64,000 bases of DNA from Aestuariivirga litoralis (GTDB lineage: Bacteria > Pseudomonadota > Alphaproteobacteria > Rhizobiales > Aestuariivirgaceae), in the NCBI RefSeq assembly GCF_003234965.1, contig NZ_QKVK01000003.1, positions 1-64,000 on the forward strand, in the 5' to 3' direction. Made by a program: the position numbers and the translations under genes. Under the pieces are notes generated by a model. That model saw nothing but the letters and a program-made list of their open reading frames with translations. It did no database searches and was not told the DNA's origin. Within the stretch, counting starts at the first letter, position 1. The number at the start of each line of letters is the position of its first letter. Of this stretch, positions 49,038 to 58,896 are shown one piece after another.

Positions 49038-50717
49038 TTAGAACAAGCCGACGATCTGGCCCTTGTCGTCGAGCCCGATGACTTCCGCTGACGGCACCTT
49101 GGGCAGGCCGGGCATTGTCATGATGTCACCGCAGATGACCACGATGAATTCGGCACCCGCCGACAGGCGGACTTCGCGCACCGGCAGCACGTGGTTGGTC
49201 GGCGCGCCCTTGAGGTTCGGGTCGGTCGAGAACGAGTACTGGGTCTTGGCCATGCAGATCGGGAACTTGCCGTAGCCCGCCGCTTCCCAGGCCTTGAGCT
49301 GGTCGCGCACCGACTTGTCGGCCACCACGTCGTCCGCACGGTAGATCTCGCGGGCGATGGTCTTGACCTTGTCGAAGAGCGAGACATTCTCGTCGTAGAT
49401 CGGCTTGAACTGGGCCGAGCCCTTGTCGGCGAGTTCGGCGACATGCTTGGCCAGCGCCTCGGTGCCCTTGCCGCCTTCGGCCCAGTGGGTGCAGCGGAAG
49501 GCCTCGACGCCATGCGTCTTGCAGTAGTCGATCACGGCCTGCACTTCGGCATCGGTGTCCGAGATGAAGTGGTTGATGGCGACCGCGATCGGCACGCCGA
49601 ACTTCTTCACGTTCTCAATGTGGCGGCCGAGGTTGGCGAGGCCCTTCTTGAGCACTTCGACGTTCTCGGTCTTGAGCTCGTCCTTGGCCGCACCGCCATG
49701 CATCTTCAGCGCGCGGACGGTGGCGACGATGACGGTGGCCGAGGGCGAGAGGCCGGCCTTGCGGCACTTGATGTCGAAGAACTTCTCGGCACCGAGGTCA
49801 GCGCCGAAGCCCGCTTCGGTGACGACGTAGTCGGCGAGCTTCAGCGCCGACTGGGTGGCCATCACCGAGTTGCAGCCATGCGCGATGTTGGCGAAGGGGC
49901 CGCCATGCACGAAGGCCGGGTTGTTCTCGAGCGTCTGCACGAGGTTCGGCTGCAGTGCGTCCTTGAGGAGCACCACCATGGCGCCGGGCGCCTTGATGTC
50001 CTTGGCCAGCACCGGCGACTTGTCCTTCTTGTAGCCGATGACGATCTGGCCGATGCGGCGCTCGAGATCCTCGATCGAGGTCGAGAGGCAGAGGATGGCC
50101 ATGATCTCGGAAGCGACCGTGATGTCGAAGCCCGCTTCGCGCGGATAGCCGTTGGCAACACCGCCGAGCGAGCAGACGATCTCGCGCAGCGCGCGGTCAT
50201 TCATGTCCATGACGCGGCGCCAGGCGACGCGGCGGGTGTCGATGCCGAGCTCGTTGCCCCAGTAGATGTGGTTGTCGATCATGGCGCTGAGCAGGTTGTG
50301 CGCCGAGGTGATGGCGTGGAAGTCACCGGTGAAGTGCAGGTTGATGTCTTCCATCGGCACGATCTGGGCATAGCCGCCGCCGGCCGCACCGCCCTTCATG
50401 CCGAAGCAGGGGCCGAGCGAAGGCTCGCGCAGCGCCACCATGGCCTTCTTGCCGATGCGGTTGAGGCCGTCGCCGAGACCCACGGTGGTGGTGGTCTTGC
50501 CTTCGCCGGCAGGGGTCGGGTTGATGGCGGTGACGAGGATGAGCTTGCCGTTCTTCTTCGACTTCAGGCTGTCGATGTAGGAGAGCGCCACCTTGGCCTT
50601 GGTGTGGCCATAGGGGATCAGGTCCTTCTCGGGGATGCCGAGGCCCTTGCCGATCTCCATGATCGGCTTCATTTTCGCCTCGCGGGCAATTTCGATATCG
50701 CTCTTCACCGTGGCCAT
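49038..50717 (-). CDS. fhs: Formate-tetrahydrofolate ligase
   Basis: It makes 10-formyl-THF from formate, THF and ATP. The 559-residue protein has the P-loop-like [22 protein letters not shown] (around residue 65), [22 protein letters not shown] and [18 protein letters not shown], the three strongest family blocks, then [11 protein letters not shown] and [27 protein letters not shown] near the end. This fits formate use in serine-cycle or purine metabolism. A 37-base inverted repeat lies 27 bases upstream of its ATG. Confidence 0.98.
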   Translation of the reverse strand: MATVKSDIEIAREAKMKPIMEIGKGLGIPEKDLIPYGHTKAKVALSYIDSLKSKKNGKLILVTAINPTPAGEGKTTTTVGLGDGLNRIGKKAMVALREPSLGPCFGMKGGAAGGGYAQIVPMEDINLHFTGDFHAITSAHNLLSAMIDNHIYWGNELGIDTRRVAWRRVMDMNDRALREIVCSLGGVANGYPREAGFDITVASEIMAILCLSTSIEDLERRIGQIVIGYKKDKSPVLAKDIKAPGAMVVLLKDALQPNLVQTLENNPAFVHGGPFANIAHGCNSVMATQSALKLADYVVTEAGFGADLGAEKFFDIKCRKAGLSPSATVIVATVRALKMHGGAAKDELKTENVEVLKKGLANLGRHIENVKKFGVPIAVAINHFISDTDAEVQAVIDYCKTHGVEAFRCTHWAEGGKGTEALAKHVAELADKGSAQFKPIYDENVSLFDKVKTIAREIYRADDVVADKSVRDQLKAWEAAGYGKFPICMAKTQYSFSTDPNLKGAPTNHVLPVREVRLSAGAEFIVVICGDIMTMPGLPKVPSAEVIGLDDKGQIVGLF

Positions 50718-50743
50718 TCGTCCGTTTCCCTTGTGTGGATGAG

Positions 50744-50780
50744 ATTTCCCAGCAGTAAAATTACATTACTGGTGGGAAAT
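50744..50780. promoter_or_regulatory. Large inverted repeat upstream of fhs (possible operator)
   Basis: The arms ATTTCCCAGCAGTAA and TTACTGGTGGGAAAT differ from perfect by one base and are separated by seven bases (AATTACA). The block begins 27 bases upstream of the fhs start, in the 241-base fhs/ggt divergent gap. Length and symmetry suggest binding of a dimeric regulator, or a leader hairpin in fhs mRNA. Confidence 0.55.
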
Positions 50781-50958
50781 GTCGATTACCTTTTTGGCGG
50801 CCCCGCGAAGCGGGCAGGGTCCGGCGCGGAACCCTGATCCGAAGGCGCGGCAGTCATGACGGGGTGTGTCTTGCTACAGGGCTTTCCCGCATGCGATGCC
50901 TTTTGCGACGCTTCTCGGAGTTTTCTTCCAGCGCCCTTTGTTTTCAGGATGATGACGC

Positions 50959-52536
50959 ATGCGCAACTTTGAACGCCCCGGCCGCTCGGCCGCCTACGGC
51001 ACCCGCGGCATGGCCGCCACATCGGCCCCGCTGGCCACGCTCGCCGCCATCGACACCCTTCGCGCGGGCGGCAATGCGGCGGACGCGGCAGTGGTCGCCT
51101 CCGCCGTGCTCTGCGTGGTGGAGCCTGCCATGACCGGGGTGGGCGGTGACTGCTTCGCGCTCGTCGGCACGCCGGACGGCAAGGTTTCGGGGCTGAATGC
51201 CTCCGGCCGGTCGGGCCTGGCGGCAGATTCCGAATGGCTCAAGGCCTCGGGCCTCGCCGAGATCGCCATCCGTTCGATCCATGCCATCACCGTGCCGGGC
51301 GCCATCGACGGCTGGGCGGAACTCCTGAGGAAATTCGGCACCATGGACCTCGCCGAGGCGCTGAAGCCCGCGATCCGCATGGCCGAGGAAGGAGTGCCCG
51401 TCACGCCGCGCGTCGCCTGGGACTGGCCGGAGGACACGCCCTTCCTCGAAGCGGACGCGGGCGGCCGCGTGCATTGCCTGAAGGACGGCCGCACGCCCAA
51501 GGTCGGCGAGATCATGCACTATCCTGCATTGGCCCGGAGCATGCGCCTGATCGGGAAGGAAGGCCGGGATGCCTTCTACAAGGGGGCGATTGCCGAGGAC
51601 ATCGTGGCGACGGTGCGCGCCAAGGGCTCGCTCCTCACCATGGATGATTTCGCCGCCCATCAATCGACCTGGGTGAAGCCGATCTCGACGGAGTTCATGG
51701 GCCACGAGGTGCTGGAAATTCCGCCATCGGGCCAGGGCCTCACCGCGCTCATTGCCATGAACATCGTTTCGCAGATCGGGCTCCGCCGCCATGCGCCCGA
51801 CTCGGTCGAGCGCCACCACATCGAGATCGAGGCGATGAAGATCGCCTGGGAACTCAGGAACCGCCACATCGCCGACCCGGACTTCCACGAGGTGCCGGTG
51901 GACGAACTGCTGTCGGCCAAGACCGCCCAGAGGCTCGCCGCGATGATCGACATGAACCGCGCGCTCGACATCGACACGGCGATGCGCAACTCCGACACCA
52001 TCTATCTCTCGGTCGTCGACGAGAAGCGCCTCGCCGTCTCCTTCATCAACTCGGTCTATGACGGCTTCGGCTCCTGCGTCGTCACGCCGAAGACGGGGAT
52101 CGCGCTGCAGAACCGCGGCGCCTGCTTCGTGACCGACCCCGGTCACCCCAACTGCATCGGGCCGCGCAAGCGCCCGCTCCACACCATCATCCCCGCCATG
52201 GTGAAGAAGGATGGCCTCGTCGACATGAGCTATGGCGTGATGGGCGGCGACTACCAGCCCATGGGCCACCTGACGGTGGCCGTGAACCGCTATGTCTACG
52301 GCATGGACCCGCAGGAGGCGATCGACTGGGCGCGCTATTTCCCGAAGGCGGGCAAGGTGCAGGTCGAGAGCACCGTGCCGGAGCACGTGAAGGACGGCCT
52401 GATGGCCAAGGGCCATGCCCTGGTCGCCCCGCCCTGGCCCCTTGGCGGCGGCCAGGCCATCGCCATCGACCGCGAGAACGGCGTGCTCGTCGGCGGGTCC
52501 GACCCGCGCAAGGACGGCTTCGCGCTGGGGTATTAG
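50959..52536 (+). CDS. ggt: Gamma-glutamyltransferase family protein
   Basis: The 525-residue Ntn-hydrolase precursor has AALDTLRAGGNAADAAVVASA near the start, then WAELLRKFGTM. The self-cleavage site with the nucleophile Thr is in NSDTIYLSVVDEKRLAVSFINS around residue 346. GSCVVTPKTGIALQNRG and KRPLHTIIPAM follow. No clear signal peptide is seen (it starts MRNFERPGRSAAYG), so it may be cytoplasmic, unlike classical periplasmic GGT; the substrate may be another gamma-glutamyl or acyl amide. ATG 50959. Divergent from fhs. Confidence 0.9.
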   Translation: MRNFERPGRSAAYGTRGMAATSAPLATLAAIDTLRAGGNAADAAVVASAVLCVVEPAMTGVGGDCFALVGTPDGKVSGLNASGRSGLAADSEWLKASGLAEIAIRSIHAITVPGAIDGWAELLRKFGTMDLAEALKPAIRMAEEGVPVTPRVAWDWPEDTPFLEADAGGRVHCLKDGRTPKVGEIMHYPALARSMRLIGKEGRDAFYKGAIAEDIVATVRAKGSLLTMDDFAAHQSTWVKPISTEFMGHEVLEIPPSGQGLTALIAMNIVSQIGLRRHAPDSVERHHIEIEAMKIAWELRNRHIADPDFHEVPVDELLSAKTAQRLAAMIDMNRALDIDTAMRNSDTIYLSVVDEKRLAVSFINSVYDGFGSCVVTPKTGIALQNRGACFVTDPGHPNCIGPRKRPLHTIIPAMVKKDGLVDMSYGVMGGDYQPMGHLTVAVNRYVYGMDPQEAIDWARYFPKAGKVQVESTVPEHVKDGLMAKGHALVAPPWPLGGGQAIAIDRENGVLVGGSDPRKDGFALGY

Positions 52537-52556
52537 AGTTAAAGGCAGAAGGGTTT

Positions 52557-52579
52557 CCCCTCCCCCTTGTGGGGAGGGA
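52557..52579. repeat. Intergenic repeat, family A single arm
   Basis: CCCCTCCCCCTTGTGGGGAG with a final GGA: one palindromic arm of the family A repeat, without its inverted partner, directly after ggt. It could form a hairpin. Confidence 0.75.
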
Positions 52580-52604
52580 AATCTGTGCTGCAACCCACCC
52601 AATG

Positions 52605-52692
52605 CTCCGCCACCCCAGCGGAAGCTGGGCCCCAGCTTTGCGTCAGCAAATGCGGTGAGAAAGCTGGGTGCCAGCTTTCGCTGGCATGACGG
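52605..52692. repeat. Paired intergenic repeat, family C copy 3
   Basis: Two inverted family C units, CGCCACCCCAGCGGAAGCTG... and ...AAAGCTGGGTGCCAGCTTTC with GCTGGCATGACGG, about 14 bases apart, between ggt and the GGDEF-EAL gene. Confidence 0.8.
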
Positions 52693-52800
52693 CGAAGAGG
52701 GGGTGCGGGGTGCGGCGCGGCAATTCATCGTCGTCGTTAAGAATTGCTTTCAGCCTCTCGCTTTAGACTCCGAGGCTCGATTCTCTGAAGGAAGACCATC

Positions 52801-54657
52801 GTGGGCGAACTATCCGGGTTGACGGACCGTGCGGCGGCAGATTCGGGGCTGGCGGCCTATCACTGGGACGTGGCGCAGGACGTGATCTCCTGGTCGCCCT
52901 GGGCCTCGAAGGTATTGGGCTGCGATCCCGAGACGGTGGCGACCGGCCGCCAGTTCGCCGCACTCCTCGACCCCGACAACCTCACCAGCCGCTATGACAC
53001 GGTGATGCGCGGCGGCGAACATGACGTGGGCGGCGGCGTTCCCTTCCGCATCGAGTACCGCTTCATGCCGCAGGGGCGCACCGGACGGGCCAGCCAGTGG
53101 CTCGAGGACCAGGGCCGCTGGCATGCGGGCCTCGATGGCCGCCCCGCGCATGTGTTCGGCACGCTCCGCCGCATCGACGAGCGCCACCGGCAGGACCAGC
53201 AGCTGAGCTATCTCGGCCATTGCGATGCCCTGACCGGCCTGATGAACCGCGGCCGCATGATGGAATCCCTCGGCGGCGCCATGGCGGCGGCCGAGCGCGA
53301 GAGTTCCGCCTGTTCCTTCCTCATCATCGCCGTCACCAATCTCGCCACCGTCAACGAGGCCTATGGCTTCGAGGTGGCGGACGAGGTGATCCTCGCGGTG
53401 GGCAACAGGCTCGCCCGCGTGGCCCGTGCGGGCGACGCGGTGGCGCGCTATTCCGGCTCCAAGTTCGGCATCGTCCTCAACAACTGCAGCCGCGAGGACC
53501 TGGCCTTCGCTGCCGAGCGCTTCCTCGGCACCGCGCGCGAGAGCGTGATCGAGACCGAACGCGGCCCCATCTGGGCACTGCTCTCCATCGGCGCCGTCGT
53601 CACGCCCCAGCATGCCGCCGACCCCGCCATGGCGATCGCGCGCGCCGAGGAGGCCCTGACCCAGGCGCGCAAGCAGCCGGCCGGCGACGTGGTGATCTAC
53701 GAGCCCTCGGAACAGCGCCGCTGCGAGCGCAGCGACAATGCAAGGCATGCCGCCGAGATCGTGCGCTGCCTGAAGGAGAACCGCTTCCAGCTCGCCTTCC
53801 AGCCGGTGGTCGATGCCGCCAGCGGCGAGCCCGCCTTCCACGAGGCGCTGCTGCGCATGACCAGCGACGACGGCCGCATTGTGCCTGCTGGCCACCTGAT
53901 CCCCGTGGCCGAGACGCTGGGCATCGTCCGCCTGATCGACAAGGCCGTGGCGGAGATGGCGGTGGACGTGCTCGCCCGCCACCCGGCGGCGGTGATCTCG
54001 CTCAACATGTCCGGCACCACCGCGACCGACCCGCGCTGGTACCCCGAGATCCTCTCCATCATCGCGAAGAACCGCGAGCTCGCCGGCCGCATGATCATCG
54101 AGATCACCGAGACGGTGGCGCTGGGCGACCTGACCCATGTCATCCGCTTCGTCGAGGAGCTGCGCTTCCTCGGCTGCAGCGTGGCGATCGATGATTTCGG
54201 CGCGGGCTTCACCAGCTTCCGCAGCCTGCGCGCCCTGCCCGTCGAATACCTCAAGCTCGACGGCTCCTTCTGCCGCGAACTCTCGCTCAATGACGAGAAC
54301 CAGTATTATGTGCGCGCCCTCATCGACCTCGCCCGCACCTTCGGCATCAGGACGGTGGCGGAATGGGTGGAAACCGAGGCGGATGCGATGCTGCTGCGCC
54401 AGTGGGGCGTGGACCTGATGCAGGGCCGGCTCTTCGGCATGGCGGAGCTGAGCCCGCCCTGGAACGAGGACGTGCCCCCCGCCCGCCTCACCATCGCCGG
54501 CTTCGAAAAGGACCTCGAGGGCGAGCTCGCCAAGCTCAGACGCGCCATCTCGCTGCTCGACCGCGCCTTCCCCGGCCGTGAGGAGCCGCTGCGCCCGGCG
54601 GAACCGAGCTTCGCCGACCTCGTCAGCGATACCGCGGCACAGCGCAGGGCGCGCTGA
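52801..54657 (+). CDS. PAS-GGDEF-EAL protein: likely c-di-GMP phosphodiesterase with degenerate GGDEF
   Basis: The 618-residue cytoplasmic protein has a PAS-like N-terminus (residues ~15-125: AAYHWDVAQDVISWSPWASKVLG). A GGDEF domain (~135-300) follows whose signature is SGSKF in place of GGDEF, so cyclase activity is unlikely. The EAL domain (~315-565) keeps its catalytic set: FHEALLRM, SLNMSGT, IIEITET, VAIDDFGAGFTSFRSL, YLKLDGSF, AEWVETEADA and DLMQGRLFG. So it should hydrolyse c-di-GMP, perhaps with the GGDEF as sensor. Start GTG 52801. Alone, after a repeat-filled gap. Confidence 0.93.
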   Translation: MGELSGLTDRAAADSGLAAYHWDVAQDVISWSPWASKVLGCDPETVATGRQFAALLDPDNLTSRYDTVMRGGEHDVGGGVPFRIEYRFMPQGRTGRASQWLEDQGRWHAGLDGRPAHVFGTLRRIDERHRQDQQLSYLGHCDALTGLMNRGRMMESLGGAMAAAERESSACSFLIIAVTNLATVNEAYGFEVADEVILAVGNRLARVARAGDAVARYSGSKFGIVLNNCSREDLAFAAERFLGTARESVIETERGPIWALLSIGAVVTPQHAADPAMAIARAEEALTQARKQPAGDVVIYEPSEQRRCERSDNARHAAEIVRCLKENRFQLAFQPVVDAASGEPAFHEALLRMTSDDGRIVPAGHLIPVAETLGIVRLIDKAVAEMAVDVLARHPAAVISLNMSGTTATDPRWYPEILSIIAKNRELAGRMIIEITETVALGDLTHVIRFVEELRFLGCSVAIDDFGAGFTSFRSLRALPVEYLKLDGSFCRELSLNDENQYYVRALIDLARTFGIRTVAEWVETEADAMLLRQWGVDLMQGRLFGMAELSPPWNEDVPPARLTIAGFEKDLEGELAKLRRAISLLDRAFPGREEPLRPAEPSFADLVSDTAAQRRAR

Positions 54658-54664
54658 GCCGCAA

Positions 54665-55273
54665 CTACTTGTTGGTGAGGGTGTCGAGCTTCTGCTGCAT
54701 CGCAGCAAGCTGGTCCTTCAGCGCCTGCAGGTCGTCCCTCGACCCGCTGGCAGAACCCTGCTGGGCCGGCTTGCCCGGTGCCGGGGCGCCCGGAACGGCT
54801 CCGCCCATGGCGGCGGCGAAGGGGTTGAACACCTTCATCGCGTCGCCGAACATGGCCATGTTGCGCTGGGCGGTGTCCTGCATCGCCTTCAGGGCGTCGC
54901 CGCCCCAGGCTTCCAGCAGCTGCGAGCGGAACTTTTCCTGCTCCTTGCCGAGATTCTCGAGCGAGAACTCGAGATAGCCCGGCACGAAGGCCTGCATCGA
55001 ATCGCCATAGAATCGAATGAGCTGGCGCAGGAAGTTGATGGGCAGCAGGTTGGTGCCCTTGTTCTCTTCCTCGAAGATGATCTGGGTCAGCACCGAGCGG
55101 GTGATGTCCTCGCCCGTCTTGGCGTCATAGACCAGGAAATCGGTGCCCGACTTGACCATGGCCGACAGGTCGTCGAGGGTCACATAGGTGCTTGTGGACG
55201 TGTTGTAGAGCCGCCGGTTGGCGTATTTCTTGATGACCACGGCGCTCTGCGGCGCTGCCTTCTCTTCACTCAC
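54665..55273 (-). CDS. phaR: Polyhydroxyalkanoate synthesis repressor PhaR
   Basis: The 202-residue protein has the PHB/PHA accumulation regulator DNA-binding domain VIKKYANRRLYNTSTSTYVTLDDLSAMVKSGTDFLVYDAKTGEDITRSVLTQII at residues ~12-65, a second conserved region FLRQLIRFYGDSMQAFVPGYLEFSLENL, and a C-terminal coiled coil. PhaR represses PHA genes and binds PHA. GTG 55273 is chosen for its strong AGGAGG 8 bases before; the frame is open 43 codons further up without similarity. Divergent from phaA. Confidence 0.95.
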   Translation of the reverse strand: MSEEKAAPQSAVVIKKYANRRLYNTSTSTYVTLDDLSAMVKSGTDFLVYDAKTGEDITRSVLTQIIFEEENKGTNLLPINFLRQLIRFYGDSMQAFVPGYLEFSLENLGKEQEKFRSQLLEAWGGDALKAMQDTAQRNMAMFGDAMKVFNPFAAAMGGAVPGAPAPGKPAQQGSASGSRDDLQALKDQLAAMQQKLDTLTNK

Positions 55274-55364
55274 CGGCGTCCTCCTACTCGACGTGGCCCA
55301 TGCCGATTGAACCGGACTTTTGGGGCCTCTCCCGTCACAAAAGCTTGCTCTCCGCACTGCACAA

Positions 55365-55376
55365 TTGCAAGCGCAA
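55365..55376. promoter_or_regulatory. TTGC-N4-GCAA element in the phaR/phaA gap
   Basis: TTGCAAGCGCAA, with TGCACAATTGCA overlapping upstream. TGC-rich palindromes of this kind (CTGC-N3/4-GCAG in Paracoccus) are known PhaR targets; here it would allow autoregulation of phaR. Confidence 0.45.
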
Positions 55377-55404
55377 AAAAACTTCGGCAGCGCCACATTC
55401 AAGA

Positions 55405-55426
55405 CCTATGTCGCATTGCACATAGG
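55405..55426. promoter_or_regulatory. 22-base palindrome upstream of phaA
   Basis: The arms CCTATGT and ACATAGG flank CGCATTGC, 50 bases before the phaA start. The centre is itself nearly palindromic (TGTCGCA/TTGCACA). Likely an operator of the phaA promoter. Confidence 0.5.
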
Positions 55427-55475
55427 GTGATAAAGAACGCATAAGCTCAAGCCAAAATCAGCAACAGGAGGCATC

Positions 55476-56660
<1,185 letters not shown>

Positions 56661-56670
56661 CATGAACTTT

Positions 56671-56781
56671 CCCTCCCCCCTGCGGGGAGGGACAAAGGGT
56701 GGGGGTGGCGCCGGGTGACGGGTGCCTGAAACCTGGCTCCGGAATCACCCCCACCCCTTCCCCTCCCCACAAGGGGGAGGG
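56671..56781. repeat. Paired inverted intergenic repeat, family A copy 2 (between phaA and phaB)
   Basis: Two inverted arms (CCCTCCCCCCTGCGGGGAGG and CCCTCCCCACAAGGGGGAGG) with flanking GGGTGGGGGT/ACCCCCACCCC enclose ~40 bases. The inner segment resembles the reverse complement of that in copy 1 (GATNCCGGAGC...GGCAC), so the whole unit has moved as one. Confidence 0.82.
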
Positions 56782-56813
56782 CAACAGACATGATAATCAC
56801 CGAGGAGGACACA

Positions 56814-57539
56814 ATGGGACGGGTAGCAGTGGTGACCGGCGGCAGCCGTGGCATCGGGGCGGCGATTTCGAAGGCGCTGAAGGCGGCGGGATACAAGGTG
56901 GCCGCCAATTATGCCGGCAATGACGAGGCCGCGGCCAAGTTCAAGGCCGAGACGGGCATTCCCGTCTACAAGTGGGACGTCTCGAACTACGAGGCCTGCG
57001 TCGCCGGCCTGAAGCAGGTCGAGGCCGATCTCGGCCCCGTCGAGGTGCTGGTCAACAATGCCGGCATCACGCGCGACGCCATGTTCCACAAGATGACCGC
57101 CCAGCAGTGGAACGAGGTGATCAACACCAACCTCAACTCGCTGTTCAACATGACCCAGCCCGTCTGGGGCGGCATGCGGGACAGGAGCTTCGGCCGCGTC
57201 ATCTGCATCTCCTCCATCAATGGCCAGAAGGGCCAGATGGGCCAGGCCAACTATTCCGCCGCCAAGGCGGGAGACATCGGCTTCGTCAAGGCGCTGGCCC
57301 AGGAAGGGGCCGCCAAGGGCATCACCGTCAACGCCATCTGCCCGGGCTATATCGGCACCGAAATGGTCCGCGCCATCGCCCAGGACGTGCTGGAAAAGCG
57401 CATCCTGCCGCTGATCCCGGTGGGCCGCCTCGGCGAGCCGGAGGAAATCGCCCGCGCGGTGGTCTTCCTCGCCTCCGACGACGCGGGCTTCATCACCGGC
57501 TCGACCATTTCCGCCAATGGCGGCCAGTACATGATGTGA
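56814..57539 (+). CDS. phaB: Acetoacetyl-CoA reductase
   Basis: It makes (R)-3-hydroxybutyryl-CoA with NADPH. The 241-residue SDR has AVVTGGSRGIGAAISKALKAAG, LVNNAGITRDAMFHKM, the catalytic Tyr/Lys in GQANYSAAKAG near residue 147, and ends TISANGGQYM. ATG 56814 follows CGAGGAGGACACA; an upstream ATG would add eight residues. Together with phaA and phaR this is a PHA module; its product is also the entry point of the ethylmalonyl-CoA pathway. PHA synthase is not in the window. Confidence 0.95.
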   Translation: MGRVAVVTGGSRGIGAAISKALKAAGYKVAANYAGNDEAAAKFKAETGIPVYKWDVSNYEACVAGLKQVEADLGPVEVLVNNAGITRDAMFHKMTAQQWNEVINTNLNSLFNMTQPVWGGMRDRSFGRVICISSINGQKGQMGQANYSAAKAGDIGFVKALAQEGAAKGITVNAICPGYIGTEMVRAIAQDVLEKRILPLIPVGRLGEPEEIARAVVFLASDDAGFITGSTISANGGQYMM

Positions 57540-57562
57540 GGCACGCCCTCATTCAGCCGTCC

Positions 57563-57594
57563 GAAGCCCGCGCTTGACGCGGGCTTCTTCTTTT
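57563..57594 (+). terminator. Intrinsic terminator after phaB
   Basis: The ten-base arms GAAGCCCGCG and CGCGGGCTTC with a five-base loop are followed by TTCTTTT. It lies 14 bases before the ccmA start. Confidence 0.88.
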
Positions 57595-57608
57595 CGGAAC
57601 AAGGGTTC

Positions 57609-58208
57609 ATGGAACTCAGCGCACAGGACCTGACCTGCGAACGCGGCGGACGCATCGTCTTCCGCAGCGTGTCGCTGTCGCTGAAGCCAGGCCAGCTCAT
57701 GCAGCTGACGGGGCCGAACGGCTCCGGCAAGTCCTCGCTCCTGCGCCTGATCGCCGGGCTGAACGAAAGCCAGACCGGCTCCGTAACGCTTGCCGGTGGA
57801 TCGGAGGACCTGAGCATCGGCCAGCAGGCGCATTACGTGGCGCACCAGGAGCCGGTGAAGGGTGCGCTCAGCGTGTTCGAGAACCTGGCCTTCTGGCGCG
57901 ACTTCCTCGGCGGCGGCGATGTCGACGAGGCGCTCGAGGCCTTCAACCTGTCGCGGCTCTCTTCCTATCCCGCAGGCCTGCTCTCCGCCGGCCAGAAGCG
58001 CCGCCTGGCACTCGCCCGCCTCGTGCTCGTGCCGCGCGTGCTGTGGCTGCTGGACGAGCCGACGGTGGGACTCGACACAGCATCGCTCGCCCGCCTCGTG
58101 GGCGTGATGGCGGCACAGCTCGACCAGGGCGGCATGATCATCGCCGCCACCCATGTGCCGCTCGGCCGCGAACCCGATGTGCGCCTCGACCTGGGGGGGG
58201 CGCCATGA
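57609..58208 (+). CDS. ccmA: Cytochrome c biogenesis heme exporter ATPase CcmA
   Basis: ATPase of the CcmABCD complex that releases holo-CcmE in System I cytochrome c maturation. The 199-residue ABC protein has Walker A TGPNGSGKSSLLRLI, signature LLSAGQKRRLALARL, Walker B LWLLDEPTVGLD and the switch His in IIAATHVPLG. ATG 57609. The stop overlaps the ccmB ATG. Confidence 0.96.
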   Translation: MELSAQDLTCERGGRIVFRSVSLSLKPGQLMQLTGPNGSGKSSLLRLIAGLNESQTGSVTLAGGSEDLSIGQQAHYVAHQEPVKGALSVFENLAFWRDFLGGGDVDEALEAFNLSRLSSYPAGLLSAGQKRRLALARLVLVPRVLWLLDEPTVGLDTASLARLVGVMAAQLDQGGMIIAATHVPLGREPDVRLDLGGAP

Positions 58209-58870
58209 ACCTCATCCTCGCCCTCATCCGGCGCGACCTCACGCTCACGCTGCGCCAGGGCGGTGGTGTCGGCACGGCACTCGGCTTCTTCCTCTGCGTC
58301 GTCGTGCTGCTGCCCATCGGCATCGGGCCGGACCAGGCGCTGCTCGCCCGCATTGCACCCGGCGCCCTGTGGATCTCGCTGCTCCTTTCCGTGCTGCTCT
58401 CGGCCGACCGCATCTACCAGCAGGACTACGAGGACGGCTCGCTCGACATCATGACCATGGGCCCCGTGCCCTTCGAGATGGTGGCGCTCGCCAAGTCGGT
58501 CGCGCACTGGCTGTCGACCAGCCTGCCGCTGGCCATCGCCGCCCCCATCCTCGGTTTTCTCGTCAATCTCGAGCCGGAGGCGATCCTGCCGCTCGCCATC
58601 GCCATGGTGGTGGGTTCCATCGCCCTCTCGCTCATCGCCTCGATCGGGGCGGCCGTCACGGTGGGGTTGCGGCGCGGCGGGCTGCTCGTCTCGATCCTCG
58701 TGCTGCCGCTCTATGTGCCAGTGCTGATCTTCGGGCTCTCCGCCAGCCAGCCCAATGCCGCGCCCGGCCTCACGGCCGCCTCGCTCCTCATTCTCGGGGC
58801 CATCGCGCTGGTCAGCCTCGTCGTCTCCCCCCTTGCCTCGGCTGCGGCACTGAGGTCCTATCTCAAGTGA
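58205..58870 (+). CDS. ccmB: Heme exporter permease CcmB
   Basis: The 221-residue permease with six membrane helices begins LILALIRRDLTLTLRQGGGVGTALGFFLCVVVLLPIGIGPD and contains DRIYQQDYEDGSLDIMTMGP, conserved in CcmB. It is the membrane partner of CcmA and CcmC. ATG 58205 overlaps the ccmA stop. Confidence 0.95.
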   Translation: MNLILALIRRDLTLTLRQGGGVGTALGFFLCVVVLLPIGIGPDQALLARIAPGALWISLLLSVLLSADRIYQQDYEDGSLDIMTMGPVPFEMVALAKSVAHWLSTSLPLAIAAPILGFLVNLEPEAILPLAIAMVVGSIALSLIASIGAAVTVGLRRGGLLVSILVLPLYVPVLIFGLSASQPNAAPGLTAASLLILGAIALVSLVVSPLASAAALRSYLK

Positions 58871-58896
58871 CCGGCACCCATTAGATAAGCTCCATC

